Assembly: GCA_045805265.1 (NCBI GenBank)
Contig: JBJMLO010000013.1
Span: 496,001-560,000, forward strand
Source of the DNA: JBJMLO01 sp045805265
GTDB taxonomy: Bacteria > Actinomycetota > UBA4738 > JACQTL01
Reading direction: 5' to 3'
DNA length: 64,000 nt
Under the pieces are notes generated by a model. The model was not told where the DNA came from. It ran no database searches and worked only from the letters and a program-made list of their open reading frames with translations. The translations under genes were made by a program, and so were the position numbers. Positions 26,154-33,307 of the stretch are shown here, piece by piece; position 1 is the stretch's first letter, and every line of letters begins with the position of its first letter.

Positions 26154-26450
26154 ATGCTGCAAGTGACCCAGTCAGCCGCGAACGTGTTCCGAAAGATCCT
26201 CAATCAGCCGCGCGTGGACGCCGACGTGATCCGGATCGTCCCGGCGATGCAGCCGGACGGTCAGACGGGAATCTCCGTCCAGGCGATCGATCGCCCGGAG
26301 CCCGCCGATCAGGTGGCCGAGGCCGAGGGCGTACACGTCGTTGTGGCGCCCGAGCTTGCGCCGACGCTTGACGACGCGGTCCTCGATGCCCGCGAGACGG
26401 ACGGCGGCGCCGATCTGTTCCTCCACTCCCTGGACGGTGAGGCCACCTAG
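26154..26450 (+). CDS. HesB/IscA-like small protein without cysteines
   Basis: A 98-residue acidic protein. The start (MLQVTQSAANVFRKIL) and the later GVHVVVAPELAPTLDDAVLDA recall the HesB/IscA fold used in iron-sulphur cluster assembly. It contains no cysteine at all, so it cannot bind a cluster in the usual way; similar cysteine-free proteins are often annotated as Fe-S biogenesis proteins in actinobacteria. GGAAGGAGG lies six bases before the ATG. It stands alone, with no suf or isc genes nearby. Function unknown. Confidence 0.75.
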   Translation: MLQVTQSAANVFRKILNQPRVDADVIRIVPAMQPDGQTGISVQAIDRPEPADQVAEAEGVHVVVAPELAPTLDDAVLDARETDGGADLFLHSLDGEAT

Positions 26451-26870
26451 GATCAAGGCGGCGGGCCACTGGGCGACGGACTCGTGGACCTGGCGACACC
26501 AAGCGCCGGATCTCGGCTCGGATCTTGGCCTTCATCTCGAGCGGGGGCGGGACGACATCGCGGTCGAGGTTCGTAGGCTCCTGTTACATGATCCGATGCC
26601 CTCGCGAATCGCTCCTGGCCGGCCGTGTAGTCAGTCTTCCTGCTGATATACGCAATATTCCTGAGCAGGCTGTTCCGTCCAGCCAGTCTTGCTGATCGAC
26701 TCCGGTACGGCGGCGTTGATGCCCAATGGATTCCCCGAACGCCTACGGCATTGCACGTGAGTCCCACCATGCAGCCTCGCTGAGCCCGTGGAGCGCTCTT
26801 GTAGACTCACCTCGGCCGGTCGTTCGTGCGGGTCGGGGAGGTTTTCTGCCATGTTTTCTTCATGCCCCGC
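26451..26870. other. Stretch without a recognisable gene, lower G+C than its surroundings
   Basis: About 420 bases before the tRNA repeat. Only short open stretches are present, with frames broken by stops. On the minus strand MKAKIRAEIRRLV (about 26500-26540) and LLRNIAYISRKTDYTAG (about 26620-26670) look protein-like but are in different frames and match no family I know. ATATACGCAATATT at 26646-26659 is unusually AT-rich for this window. It may be a decayed gene or inserted element next to a tRNA. Confidence 0.4.
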
Positions 26871-26929
26871 CCTCGGCCTCGGCCCTCGGCCCTGGCCCTC
26901 GGCCCTCGTGCCCTCGTCCTCGGCCCTCG
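26871..26929 (+). repeat. Short degenerate tandem repeat running into the tRNA gene
   Basis: Repeated units of the CCCTCGGC / GGCCCTCG type, about six to eight copies with small variations (CCTCGGCCTCGG, CCCTGGCCCTCGG, CCCTCGTGCCCTCGTCC). The last copy GGCCCTCG includes the first seven bases of the tRNA. It looks like slippage amplification of the tRNA 5' end. Confidence 0.6.
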
Positions 26930-26995
26930 TAGCTCAGGGGATAGAGCACTGGTTTCCTAAACCAGGTGTCGGAGGTTCGAGTCCTCCCGGGGGCA
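26923..26995 (+). tRNA. tRNA-Arg, anticodon CCU
   Basis: A 73-base cloverleaf that folds completely. Acceptor GCCCTCG pairs with CGGGGGC (one T-G pair), D stem GCTC/GAGC, anticodon stem CTGGT/ACCAG with loop TTCCTAA (anticodon CCU at 26956-26958, reading AGG), T stem GGAGG/CCTCC with loop TTCGAGT, discriminator A. The 3' CCA is not encoded. AGG is a rare codon in such GC-rich genomes, so this is the minor arginine isoacceptor. Confidence 0.95.
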
Positions 26996-27011
26996 CTCGC
27001 TCTGTAGCGGT

Positions 27012-27034
27012 TTGTGGCCCCGGTAGGGCCACAA
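27012..27034 (+). terminator. Hairpin after the tRNA gene
   Basis: TTGTGGCCC-CGGTA-GGGCCACAA, a perfect nine-base stem with a five-base loop, 16 bases downstream of the tRNA. No long T-run follows, only CTCATCTATCC. Confidence 0.5.
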
Positions 27035-27130
27035 CTCATCTATCCCTCAGGGATCGCCCGCAACGGGGGATGGGCGCTCACACGACTTCCGTGAGTTCCT
27101 GATCCGGCAGGAGTTCACATGCCCTGGGCC

Positions 27131-27631
27131 TCAGCCGAAGGAGCAGTCGACGATGACCTTGTTCAGGGCGCGCTCGAGGAGGGCGATCTCCTGGTCATCG
27201 AGATGGGCGACGAACAGCTCCGAGATTCCTCGGGCGTGGACGGGCGCGGTCTCGACTAGTCGCGCGATGCCCGCCTCGGTGAGCGCTACCACCACGCCAC
27301 GGGCGTCCGTACCCGCTCTGTCTCGGCGGACGAGGCCTTCACCGACCAGCCGGGCGACGCGACGGGACATGCCCGACCGCGAGATGAGCGCCCGGTCCGC
27401 CAGCTCGGTCATGCGCAACTCACCGTGGGCCGCCGCCAGCTGAGCGAGCACGTCGAAGTCGGCCAGGGCCAGACCCGTCTCCCGTTCCAGATCCGTGTCG
27501 AGCCGGCGCACCAGAGTGGCGTGGGCCCTCAGCAGCGAGCCCCAGGCCTCGAGCCCACGGCGGCCCGGCACCTGACTCTCGACGAGCCGGCCGAATAGAT
27601 CCGCGGTGTCGCTGGCGGGAACTATTTGCAT
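27131..27631 (-). CDS. MarR-family transcriptional regulator
   Basis: A 166-residue winged-helix protein. The recognition part reads LRMTELADRALISRSGMSRRV, followed by the wing VRRDRAGTDARGVVVALTEAG; the DARG in the wing is the family mark. Such proteins are usually dimeric repressors released by small phenolic or oxidising compounds. ATG 27631 has AGGTG five bases upstream; GTG 27637 is two codons earlier. It is divergent from the YceI gene, and an inverted repeat lies between them, so it probably controls both itself and that operon. Confidence 0.88.
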   Translation of the reverse strand: MQIVPASDTADLFGRLVESQVPGRRGLEAWGSLLRAHATLVRRLDTDLERETGLALADFDVLAQLAAAHGELRMTELADRALISRSGMSRRVARLVGEGLVRRDRAGTDARGVVVALTEAGIARLVETAPVHARGISELFVAHLDDQEIALLERALNKVIVDCSFG

Positions 27632-27638
27632 GTGCACC

Positions 27639-27671
27639 TACTTTCGCGTAAGGTACGTGCAAGCGCAAGTA
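27639..27671. promoter_or_regulatory. Imperfect palindrome, likely MarR operator, between marR and yceI
   Basis: TACTTTCGCGT (27639-27649) and AAGCGCAAGTA (27661-27671) match in 9 of 11 inverted positions around an 11-base spacer. The right arm touches TATATA (27670-27675), a plausible plus-strand -10 box. The left arm begins 8 bases upstream of the MarR start. Confidence 0.5.
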
Positions 27672-27709
27672 TATAGGGGCCAAGGCGGCCTCGGAAAGGA
27701 GCGGCGCCA

Positions 27710-28300
27710 GTGAGCACGCAGGAGATGGCGCAGTCCGCGGACCAGGGCCGGAAGTATCGGGGGGTGTCGATCCCGCCGGTTGGCACGTACGAGCTCGACC
27801 CGACCCACACCGTCGTCGGGTTCGTGACTCGACACATGCTGTCGAAGGTCCGGGGGCAGTTCACGGAGTTCACCGGAACGATCGAAGTGGGCGACTCGCC
27901 GGAGGAATCACGCGTCGGCGTCGAGGTGAAGACCGGGAGCATCACGACGCACACCGAGAAGCGCGACCAGCATCTGATGAGCGGCGACTTCCTGGAGATC
28001 GAGAAGCACCCGATCCTGACGTTCACGAGCACCGCGGTGCGGCCGACGGGTGGGACGTCGTTCGAGCTCGACGGCGACCTCACGATCAAGGAAATCACGA
28101 GGCGGGTCACCCTCTCGGGGGAGTTCCTCGGATGGGGACCGGACATGGAAGGGAAGCCGATGCTCGCCGCGTCTGCGAGGACGACGATCGACCGCGAGGA
28201 CTGGGGGATGACCTGGAACGTGGCGGTCGAGGCGGGCGGGTTCTTGGTGGGCAAGAAGGTCGACATCGAGATCGAGGTCGAAGCGCATCGCGTGAGCTGA
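27710..28300 (+). CDS. YceI-family lipocalin-like protein
   Basis: A 196-residue YceI domain protein without a signal peptide. The core is clear: GTYELDPTHTVVGFVTRHMLSKVRG split over two strands, then SITTHTEKRDQHLMSGDFLE, LDGDLTIKEITRRVTL and DREDWGMTWN. YceI folds as a lipocalin-like barrel that binds isoprenoid or other lipid molecules and is often induced by stress. GAAAGGAG precedes GTG 27710. It leads a three-gene plus-strand group. Confidence 0.9.
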   Translation: MSTQEMAQSADQGRKYRGVSIPPVGTYELDPTHTVVGFVTRHMLSKVRGQFTEFTGTIEVGDSPEESRVGVEVKTGSITTHTEKRDQHLMSGDFLEIEKHPILTFTSTAVRPTGGTSFELDGDLTIKEITRRVTLSGEFLGWGPDMEGKPMLAASARTTIDREDWGMTWNVAVEAGGFLVGKKVDIEIEVEAHRVS

Positions 28301-28319
28301 GTCTCGAAGGAGGAAGCAC

Positions 28320-28970
28320 ATGACCACGGCAATCATTGGTGTTGGCAACATCGGCAAGACCCTCGCCCGGCATCTCGTGGACGGCGGGGAACGTGTCGTC
28401 CTGGCCGCGCGTGAGGAGTCGAACGCGACGGTGCTGGCGAACGAACTGGGCAAACTGGCGAGTGCCGCCTCCGTGGAGGAGGCGATCACCGAAGCGGATG
28501 TCGTGGTGTTCGCGGTCTGGCTCGACACGCTCAAGGACCTGATCGCCCGAAACACAGACCTGCTCAGGGGCAAGGTCGTTGTCGATCCCTCGAACCCGGT
28601 CGCCCAGGACGTGAACGGCGGGGTCGTTCGGACCCTCCCCGATGACCAGTCCTCGGGCTCGGTCGTCGCCGGGCTGCTCGCCGCCGAGGCTCACTTCGTG
28701 AAGGCGTTCGGCACCCTCGGCGCCCAGTCACTGGCCTCCGAGGCCAACCGGACCCCGCGCGTGGCGCTGTTCTACGCGACCGATGACGACCAGGCTGCCA
28801 CCGCGATCGAGCGGCTCATCACAGCAGCCGGGTTCGAGCCGGTGAAGGCTGGCGGAGTGGACGCCGCCCTTCGCATCGAGACGTCGGGCGACCTGCACCA
28901 GTTCGGAGGACTGAACGGGAACGTGCTCGTCGCCAGCGAGGGGCGCACCGTCGTCAGGGCAGCCGCTTGA
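28320..28970 (+). CDS. NADPH/F420-dependent reductase-like Rossmann protein
   Basis: A 216-residue single Rossmann-fold protein starting TTAIIGVGNIGKTLARHL (glycine motif GVGNIG) with an LAAREES segment after the second strand. This is the family containing F420-dependent NADP reductase and bacterial NADP-binding relatives; the substrate is not readable. AAGGAGG lies six bases before the ATG. It is 19 bases after yceI and so in the MarR-controlled group, where a redox role would fit. Confidence 0.82.
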   Translation: MTTAIIGVGNIGKTLARHLVDGGERVVLAAREESNATVLANELGKLASAASVEEAITEADVVVFAVWLDTLKDLIARNTDLLRGKVVVDPSNPVAQDVNGGVVRTLPDDQSSGSVVAGLLAAEAHFVKAFGTLGAQSLASEANRTPRVALFYATDDDQAATAIERLITAAGFEPVKAGGVDAALRIETSGDLHQFGGLNGNVLVASEGRTVVRAAA

Positions 28971-29002
28971 CGGTCCGGCGGCTCGCACGGTCGGAGAGTC
29001 AG

Positions 29003-30127
29003 ATGGCACAGGGCGCAGCAATGCCCGAATCGAAGTTTGGTGTCGGGATCATCGGGGTCAGTCCCGTCCGGGGCTGGGCCGCCACCGCCCACATCCCGGC
29101 ACTGCGGGCGCTGCCCAACTACGAGATCCGGGCACTCAGCGCGCACAGCGCGGAATCCGCGCGCGCAGCAGGCGAGGTGTTCGGGGTCGGCGAGGTCTTC
29201 TCGGACCACGAGCAGCTGGTGATCCAACCCGAAATCGACGTTGTCGCCGTCACGGTCAAGGTCCCTCACCATCGAGAGCTCGTCTCCGCAGCACTCGCCG
29301 CCGGCAAGTCCGTCTACTGCGAGTGGCCACTCGGCCGTGACCTCGAGGACGCGCGAGCGATGGCCGCGCTGGCCGCCGGGCAGGGGGTTTGCACGGTCGT
29401 CGGGTTGCAGGCTCGCCAGGCGCCGGCGATCGCATTCGTCCAGCACCTGCTCGGCGACGGATACGTCGGCGAGGTCCTGTCGACGACCATGGTGGGGCTG
29501 TCGGTCGCGGGCAACGTGGTGGGCCAGCCCAACGCCTACATGCTCGACGAGGCGAACGGGGCCACCGTGCTCACGATCGCCGTCGGTCACAGCCTGGACA
29601 TCCTCACCTTCGTCCTCGGCGAGTTCGCCGAGCTGTCGGCCGTGTCGGATCTTCGCAGGCCGATCATCACCATCGAAGGGACCGGCGAGGAGATCGTGAA
29701 GACGGCACCCGACCAGGTCGCGGTGATCGGCACCCTCGCGTCCGGGGCGACCGCCAGCCTCCACATCCGCGAGGCGGTGGCCGGCGGCACCGGGTTCCTG
29801 TGGGAGATCAACGGAACCGACGGAACGCTCCGGATCACCGCCGCCGAGGCCCAGCCCCAGATCTTTCCCTTGACCGTCTGGGGGGCACGCGGGCCGAACG
29901 AGCCTGTCGAGCTTGCTGCTCCGGCGGCACTGACACAGAGATGGCCCGCGCTCACCGGCCTCGAAGGAGCGCCCGCCTTCAACGTCGGGCGTACGTACGC
30001 GGCGTTCGCGGCAGACATGGACAACGGAACTCACACCGTGCCCGACTTCGCCGACGCCGTCCGGCGCCACGAGGTCATCGCCGCCATCGAGAGGTCCGCG
30101 GCATCCGGGGATCGCGTGAAGGCGTAG
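29003..30127 (+). CDS. Gfo/Idh/MocA-family oxidoreductase
   Basis: A 374-residue NAD(P)-dependent oxidoreductase. The N-terminal Rossmann segment is FGVGIIGVSPVRGWAATAH; the EKP-type motif is altered to CEWPLGRDLEDA, with the usual K changed to W, seen in some fungal-like members. HSLDILTFVLGEF follows in the C-terminal domain. Family members act on sugars, inositols or their derivatives; loss of the lysine of EKP makes the usual dehydrogenase chemistry less sure. GGAGA lies five bases before ATG 29003; a TTG at 28967 overlapping the previous stop is an alternative start. Confidence 0.83.
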   Translation: MAQGAAMPESKFGVGIIGVSPVRGWAATAHIPALRALPNYEIRALSAHSAESARAAGEVFGVGEVFSDHEQLVIQPEIDVVAVTVKVPHHRELVSAALAAGKSVYCEWPLGRDLEDARAMAALAAGQGVCTVVGLQARQAPAIAFVQHLLGDGYVGEVLSTTMVGLSVAGNVVGQPNAYMLDEANGATVLTIAVGHSLDILTFVLGEFAELSAVSDLRRPIITIEGTGEEIVKTAPDQVAVIGTLASGATASLHIREAVAGGTGFLWEINGTDGTLRITAAEAQPQIFPLTVWGARGPNEPVELAAPAALTQRWPALTGLEGAPAFNVGRTYAAFAADMDNGTHTVPDFADAVRRHEVIAAIERSAASGDRVKA

Positions 30128-30166
30128 CCCGTTGCGGCCATGCCGAGTGGCCTCGGGTCAACGCGT

Positions 30167-30192
30167 CGGAGCCCGGCCGAAGCCGGGCTCCG
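30167..30192. terminator. Bidirectional hairpin between convergent genes
   Basis: CGGAGCCCGGC-CGAA-GCCGGGCTCCG: a perfect 11-base stem with a four-base loop, midway between the plus-strand oxidoreductase (ends 30127) and the minus-strand DUF4386 gene (ends 30218). No T-run, as is common in GC-rich actinobacteria. Confidence 0.65.
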
Positions 30193-30217
30193 AGCTGTGC
30201 CAGGTTCGAGGAACGGA

Positions 30218-30952
30218 TTACCCTGCGGCCGCCATGGCCGGGTCGTCCACTCGGAGACCGCGACTACGGCCGGCGGTGATCGGAGACGGCCTGAATCCCT
30301 TGACGATGAGGTAGATGCCGAGCGACAGCTCCCACACGAATTCCGGGGCGGTCGCGATGACCTGCGGCCCGGAGCCTGGCTCGAAGACGCCGAACAGCAC
30401 GGCGGTCCCGGAGGCGATGATCAGTGGACCTCCGATGAGTCCCAGCATCGCCATGCCCCGCGGCACGAGGCCGGATCGGTACATCAGGTACCCGAGTATC
30501 AGCCCGTTCCCAATGCCCACGACCCAGCCGGGCCCGAGCAGGAACGTCCAATCGTGGATCGCGACGAGCGCCCGACCAACCGGAACGAGCGAGCCCGCGG
30601 CGGCGGCGCCCCCGACGTCCTGCCGCAACGTCACGATCGCCAGCAGGCTGAGGAGGCCGACGGCGATGAAGGCGGACTCGACGATGCGGGCCGTGACATA
30701 GCCGAGTGAGAGCACTTCGCTCTGCCGCTTGAGGATCGGGAACAGCACGACAGCGGTGCCGATGTTGGCGATGATGAGGATCATCTCGAGGAGCGCTCCG
30801 AGGGCGATGCGATCGTCGGCGCCAGCGCCGACGATGTAGCGGGCATGATCCAGCACCGGGGTGTAGAGCACGAGCTGTGCTGGGATGGATGCGACGAAGG
30901 TGATGATGAAGAGCACGCCTGCAACGAGTGCAGTCTTTCTGGTCGAGTTCAA
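30218..30952 (-). CDS. DUF4386 family membrane protein
   Basis: A 244-residue membrane protein with about six hydrophobic segments, starting NSTRKTALVAGVLFIITFV and containing SLGYVTARIVESAFIAVGLL and DWTFLLGPGWVVGIGNGLILGYLMYR in separate segments. These match the DUF4386 family, whose function is unknown. The start is TTG 30952, chosen because a G6 run with AG lies six bases upstream and homologues begin here. It is divergent from the TetR gene and probably its target. Confidence 0.85.
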   Translation of the reverse strand: MNSTRKTALVAGVLFIITFVASIPAQLVLYTPVLDHARYIVGAGADDRIALGALLEMILIIANIGTAVVLFPILKRQSEVLSLGYVTARIVESAFIAVGLLSLLAIVTLRQDVGGAAAAGSLVPVGRALVAIHDWTFLLGPGWVVGIGNGLILGYLMYRSGLVPRGMAMLGLIGGPLIIASGTAVLFGVFEPGSGPQVIATAPEFVWELSLGIYLIVKGFRPSPITAGRSRGLRVDDPAMAAAG

Positions 30953-31045
30953 CTGGACTCCCCCCTTGGGGTCGACGACTCTGCCAACGGATGTGTGGCG
31001 AGTGCCCCTCCCTGGCACCGCTTCCGGCCTCCCTGGGCCGAGCCG

Positions 31046-31093
31046 GTGTACGGTGTACGCTGTCGCAGCTTAGGATAGGTGTACGTCGTACAC
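31046..31093. promoter_or_regulatory. TetR operator region with GTGTAC repeats
   Basis: Contains GTGTAC at 31046 and 31053 (7-base phase) and a perfect 15-base palindrome GTGTACG-T-CGTACAC at 31079-31093. TAGGAT (31071-31076), a plausible -10, lies between them. Located in the divergent gap of the DUF4386 and TetR genes. Confidence 0.65.
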
Positions 31094-31135
31094 TCTGTAA
31101 AGAGACGATTCGGGGTCAGCAGGGGAGGGGTTGGC

Positions 31136-31834
31136 ATGGCTCAACAGACGGAGGCTCCCCAGCGGGTCCGCCTGAGCAGAGACCGGGTGCTCCGCGCTGC
31201 CGTCGTCCTCGCCGACCAGACCGGGATCGAGGGGCTCAGCATGCGCCACCTTGCCCAGGAGCTGGGCGTGGTGCCGATGGCGCTCTACAAGCACGTAGCC
31301 AGCAAGGAAGACCTCCTGGATGGCATGGTCGACATCGTCTTCAGCGAGATCGATTTCCCCTCCCGCGGAGCGGACTGGAGGACGGCCATGCGTGAGCGGG
31401 CGACCTCGACCCGCGAAGCTCTCCTGCGCCACCGGTGGGCAAACGGCCTGATGGAGTCGCGGACGAGACCCGGGCCGGCGAACCTCCGATACCACAACTC
31501 GGTCATGGCGTGTCTGCGTGAGGCGGGCTTCTCGTTCGACATGGCCGTCCACGCGTACAGCGCCCTGGACAGCTACACCTATGGCTTCGCGCTCCAGGAG
31601 AAGACCTTGCCGTTCGAGACGCCCGAGGAGTCCGCACAGGTGGCGGAGATGATGCTCGATCAACTCCCGCCGCTGCTCGCCGAGGAGTACCCGTACCTCG
31701 TCGAGGTCGTCGCCGAGCTGGGCAAGTCGGGCTACGACTACGCGAAGGAGTTCGAGTTCGCGCTGGATCTCATCCTGGACGGAATCGAGAGACTCCCGCG
31801 TCAGGATGTGACGCCCACAGGCGGACGCTCCTGA
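31136..31834 (+). CDS. TetR-family repressor (TetR_C_1 type)
   Basis: A 232-residue regulator. The helix-turn-helix reads VLRAAVVLADQTGIEGLSMR then LAQELGVVPMALYKHVASKE, typical of tetracycline-repressor-like proteins, and the C-terminal ligand domain contains YSALDSYTYGFALQE. AGGGGAGGGG precedes ATG 31136. The leader contains the palindrome at 31079, so autorepression and control of the DUF4386 gene are likely. The ligand is unknown. Confidence 0.9.
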   Translation: MAQQTEAPQRVRLSRDRVLRAAVVLADQTGIEGLSMRHLAQELGVVPMALYKHVASKEDLLDGMVDIVFSEIDFPSRGADWRTAMRERATSTREALLRHRWANGLMESRTRPGPANLRYHNSVMACLREAGFSFDMAVHAYSALDSYTYGFALQEKTLPFETPEESAQVAEMMLDQLPPLLAEEYPYLVEVVAELGKSGYDYAKEFEFALDLILDGIERLPRQDVTPTGGRS

Positions 31835-32024
31835 TGGCGGTGCACGGGAATCTGCCTCGAGGAGCGCGGGCTTCAGCCGGACCGTCTCAACCGCAGCGAA
31901 TCCGCTCCGTGAAGCTGTTCAAGTCGTGGGCGGTCTCGTTCGACTCCTCCCGGGCACTCCCAGCCGGTTCCGGATTCAGGCGAGACCCGTCGGAGTAGGC
32001 TCGATAGCGACGAGAGGAATCACG

Positions 32025-32465
32025 ATGCCCAAGTTCATGATGATCATCAAAGGGGACCAGCCGCCCGGGGAGCTCCCGAGTGAGGAGATGTTGGCCGCGA
32101 TGGGCAGATACAACGAGGAGCTCACCCAAGCCGGGGTGCTGCTCGACCTCGCGGGACTCCACCCAACCGCTGAGGGCGCACGCGTCCAGTTTTCGGGCGG
32201 AGGGCGCACCGTGGTCGAGGGGCCCTTCACGGAGCCGTGGGAGCAGGTCGCAGGATACTGGATCATCCAAACAACCTCGATGGCCGAAGCCATCGAGTGG
32301 GCGAAGCGCGTGCCATTCGAGACCGGCGGAGCTCACGGGTACGACCGCGAGGGCGGCCCGGAGGGTGAGATCGAGATCCGCCAGCTTTTCGAACTCGACG
32401 AGTTCGATGAGGGCCCGGCAGTGGACCGCGCCCGCGAGCTCGAGAAGGAGCTCGCTCAGAAGTAG
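32025..32465 (+). CDS. YCII/DGPF-domain protein
   Basis: A 146-residue protein with the YCII-related fold: MPKFMMIIKGDQPPGE, MGRYNEELTQAGVLLDLAGL, VVEGPFTEPWEQVAGYWI and a C-terminal EIEIRQLFELDEF. Such proteins are common next to ECF sigma factors in actinobacteria, but none is seen here. TAGGCT (31997-32002) with GAGAGGA nearer the ATG gives a reasonable start. Biochemical role unknown. Confidence 0.88.
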   Translation: MPKFMMIIKGDQPPGELPSEEMLAAMGRYNEELTQAGVLLDLAGLHPTAEGARVQFSGGGRTVVEGPFTEPWEQVAGYWIIQTTSMAEAIEWAKRVPFETGGAHGYDREGGPEGEIEIRQLFELDEFDEGPAVDRARELEKELAQK

Positions 32466-32468
32466 GGA

Positions 32469-32651
32469 GTGAGGGCACGAGCCACCGGTGACGATCGACG
32501 CCTGGTGCTGGCGACGGCGCAGAAGAACGTCGCGGGCATCTTGGTTCACGGGGCGGTCGGCAACACCAACGCGCACACGATCACGATCTTCCTGAACAAG
32601 CCCGTGTCCGCGGCCTATCCGGTGGCGTGGATGGTGATCGAGAAGCCATAG
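32469..32651 (+). pseudogene. Orphan C-terminal fragment of a surface-type protein
   Basis: A 60-codon open stretch whose sequence (TAQKNVAGILVHGAVGNT, then NKPVSAAYPVAWMVIEKP) looks like the last beta strands of a larger domain and not like a complete small protein. It begins four bases after the YCII gene with no proper ribosome site. It is probably the remnant of a longer gene whose 5' part has been lost, but a genuine small protein cannot be ruled out. Confidence 0.3.
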
Positions 32652-32717
32652 CGCTCGTACGGCTCGCCTGACTGATCGCCGTGGCGCCCTCGCCGACGAT
32701 GAGAGAGACTCCCGATC

Positions 32718-33167
32718 ATGGCGCGACCCTCGATGTACGAGTTCGCCGGCGGCGAGCCCGCGTTCCTGGCCCTGGCGGCCGCGCACCACCAGCGGTGCCT
32801 CGAGGACCCCGAGCTCAACCATCCCTTCTCCCATCCGGGGAACCCCCAGCACGTCGAGCGGCTGGCCGACTACTGGGCGGAGGTGTTCGGCGGTCCCCCG
32901 CGGTACTCGGAGTCGTTCGGCGGTCACACGGCGATGCTCGGCATCCACGCAGGCCAGGGAGCGGGCGAGGACCTCGGGGCCCGCTTCGTGGCCTGCTTCG
33001 TGCAGGCGGCCGACGACGCCGGCCTTCCCGCCGACCCCGATTTCCGCGCGGTACTCCGCGCGTACATGGAATGGGCGGTCGGCGAGGTCGTCTCCTACTC
33101 GCCGCGTGGGACCCGGGTGCCGGCCCGACTGCCGGTTCCCCGGTGGAGTTGGAACGGGCTCGAGTAG
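32718..33167 (+). CDS. Truncated haemoglobin-like protein (group II)
   Basis: A 149-residue globin. MYEFAGGEPAFLALAAAHH, HPGNPQHVERLADYWAEVFGG split in two blocks, then FGGHTAMLGIHAGQG, whose last His is the proximal haem ligand, and YMEWAVGEVVSYSP near the C terminus. Group II truncated haemoglobins (GlbO type) bind oxygen or detoxify NO and peroxide. The C-terminal 15 residues beyond the globin fold are proline- and arginine-rich. No obvious partner lies beside it. Confidence 0.87.
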   Translation: MARPSMYEFAGGEPAFLALAAAHHQRCLEDPELNHPFSHPGNPQHVERLADYWAEVFGGPPRYSESFGGHTAMLGIHAGQGAGEDLGARFVACFVQAADDAGLPADPDFRAVLRAYMEWAVGEVVSYSPRGTRVPARLPVPRWSWNGLE

Positions 33168-33307
33168 GCCCTCCTCGTTTCGGACTCGGGCGGTCCCCCG
33201 CGGCTGATCTTCGATTCGGCATGGAACCGACTCGATCAGCCCCGCGTCCTGGAGCCGGCGGTCTGAACGCAGACCCGAACGGTCGGCGCCTCGGGAAGGA
33301 GCTCGTG

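Noticed and set aside
26451..26870. Insertion-sequence or integrase remnant
   Set aside because: No terminal repeats and no recognisable transposase or integrase residues in any frame; only listed as unexplained.
26871..26929. CRISPR-like array
   Set aside because: The units are 6-8 bases, degenerate and have no spacers; it is a simple tandem repeat.
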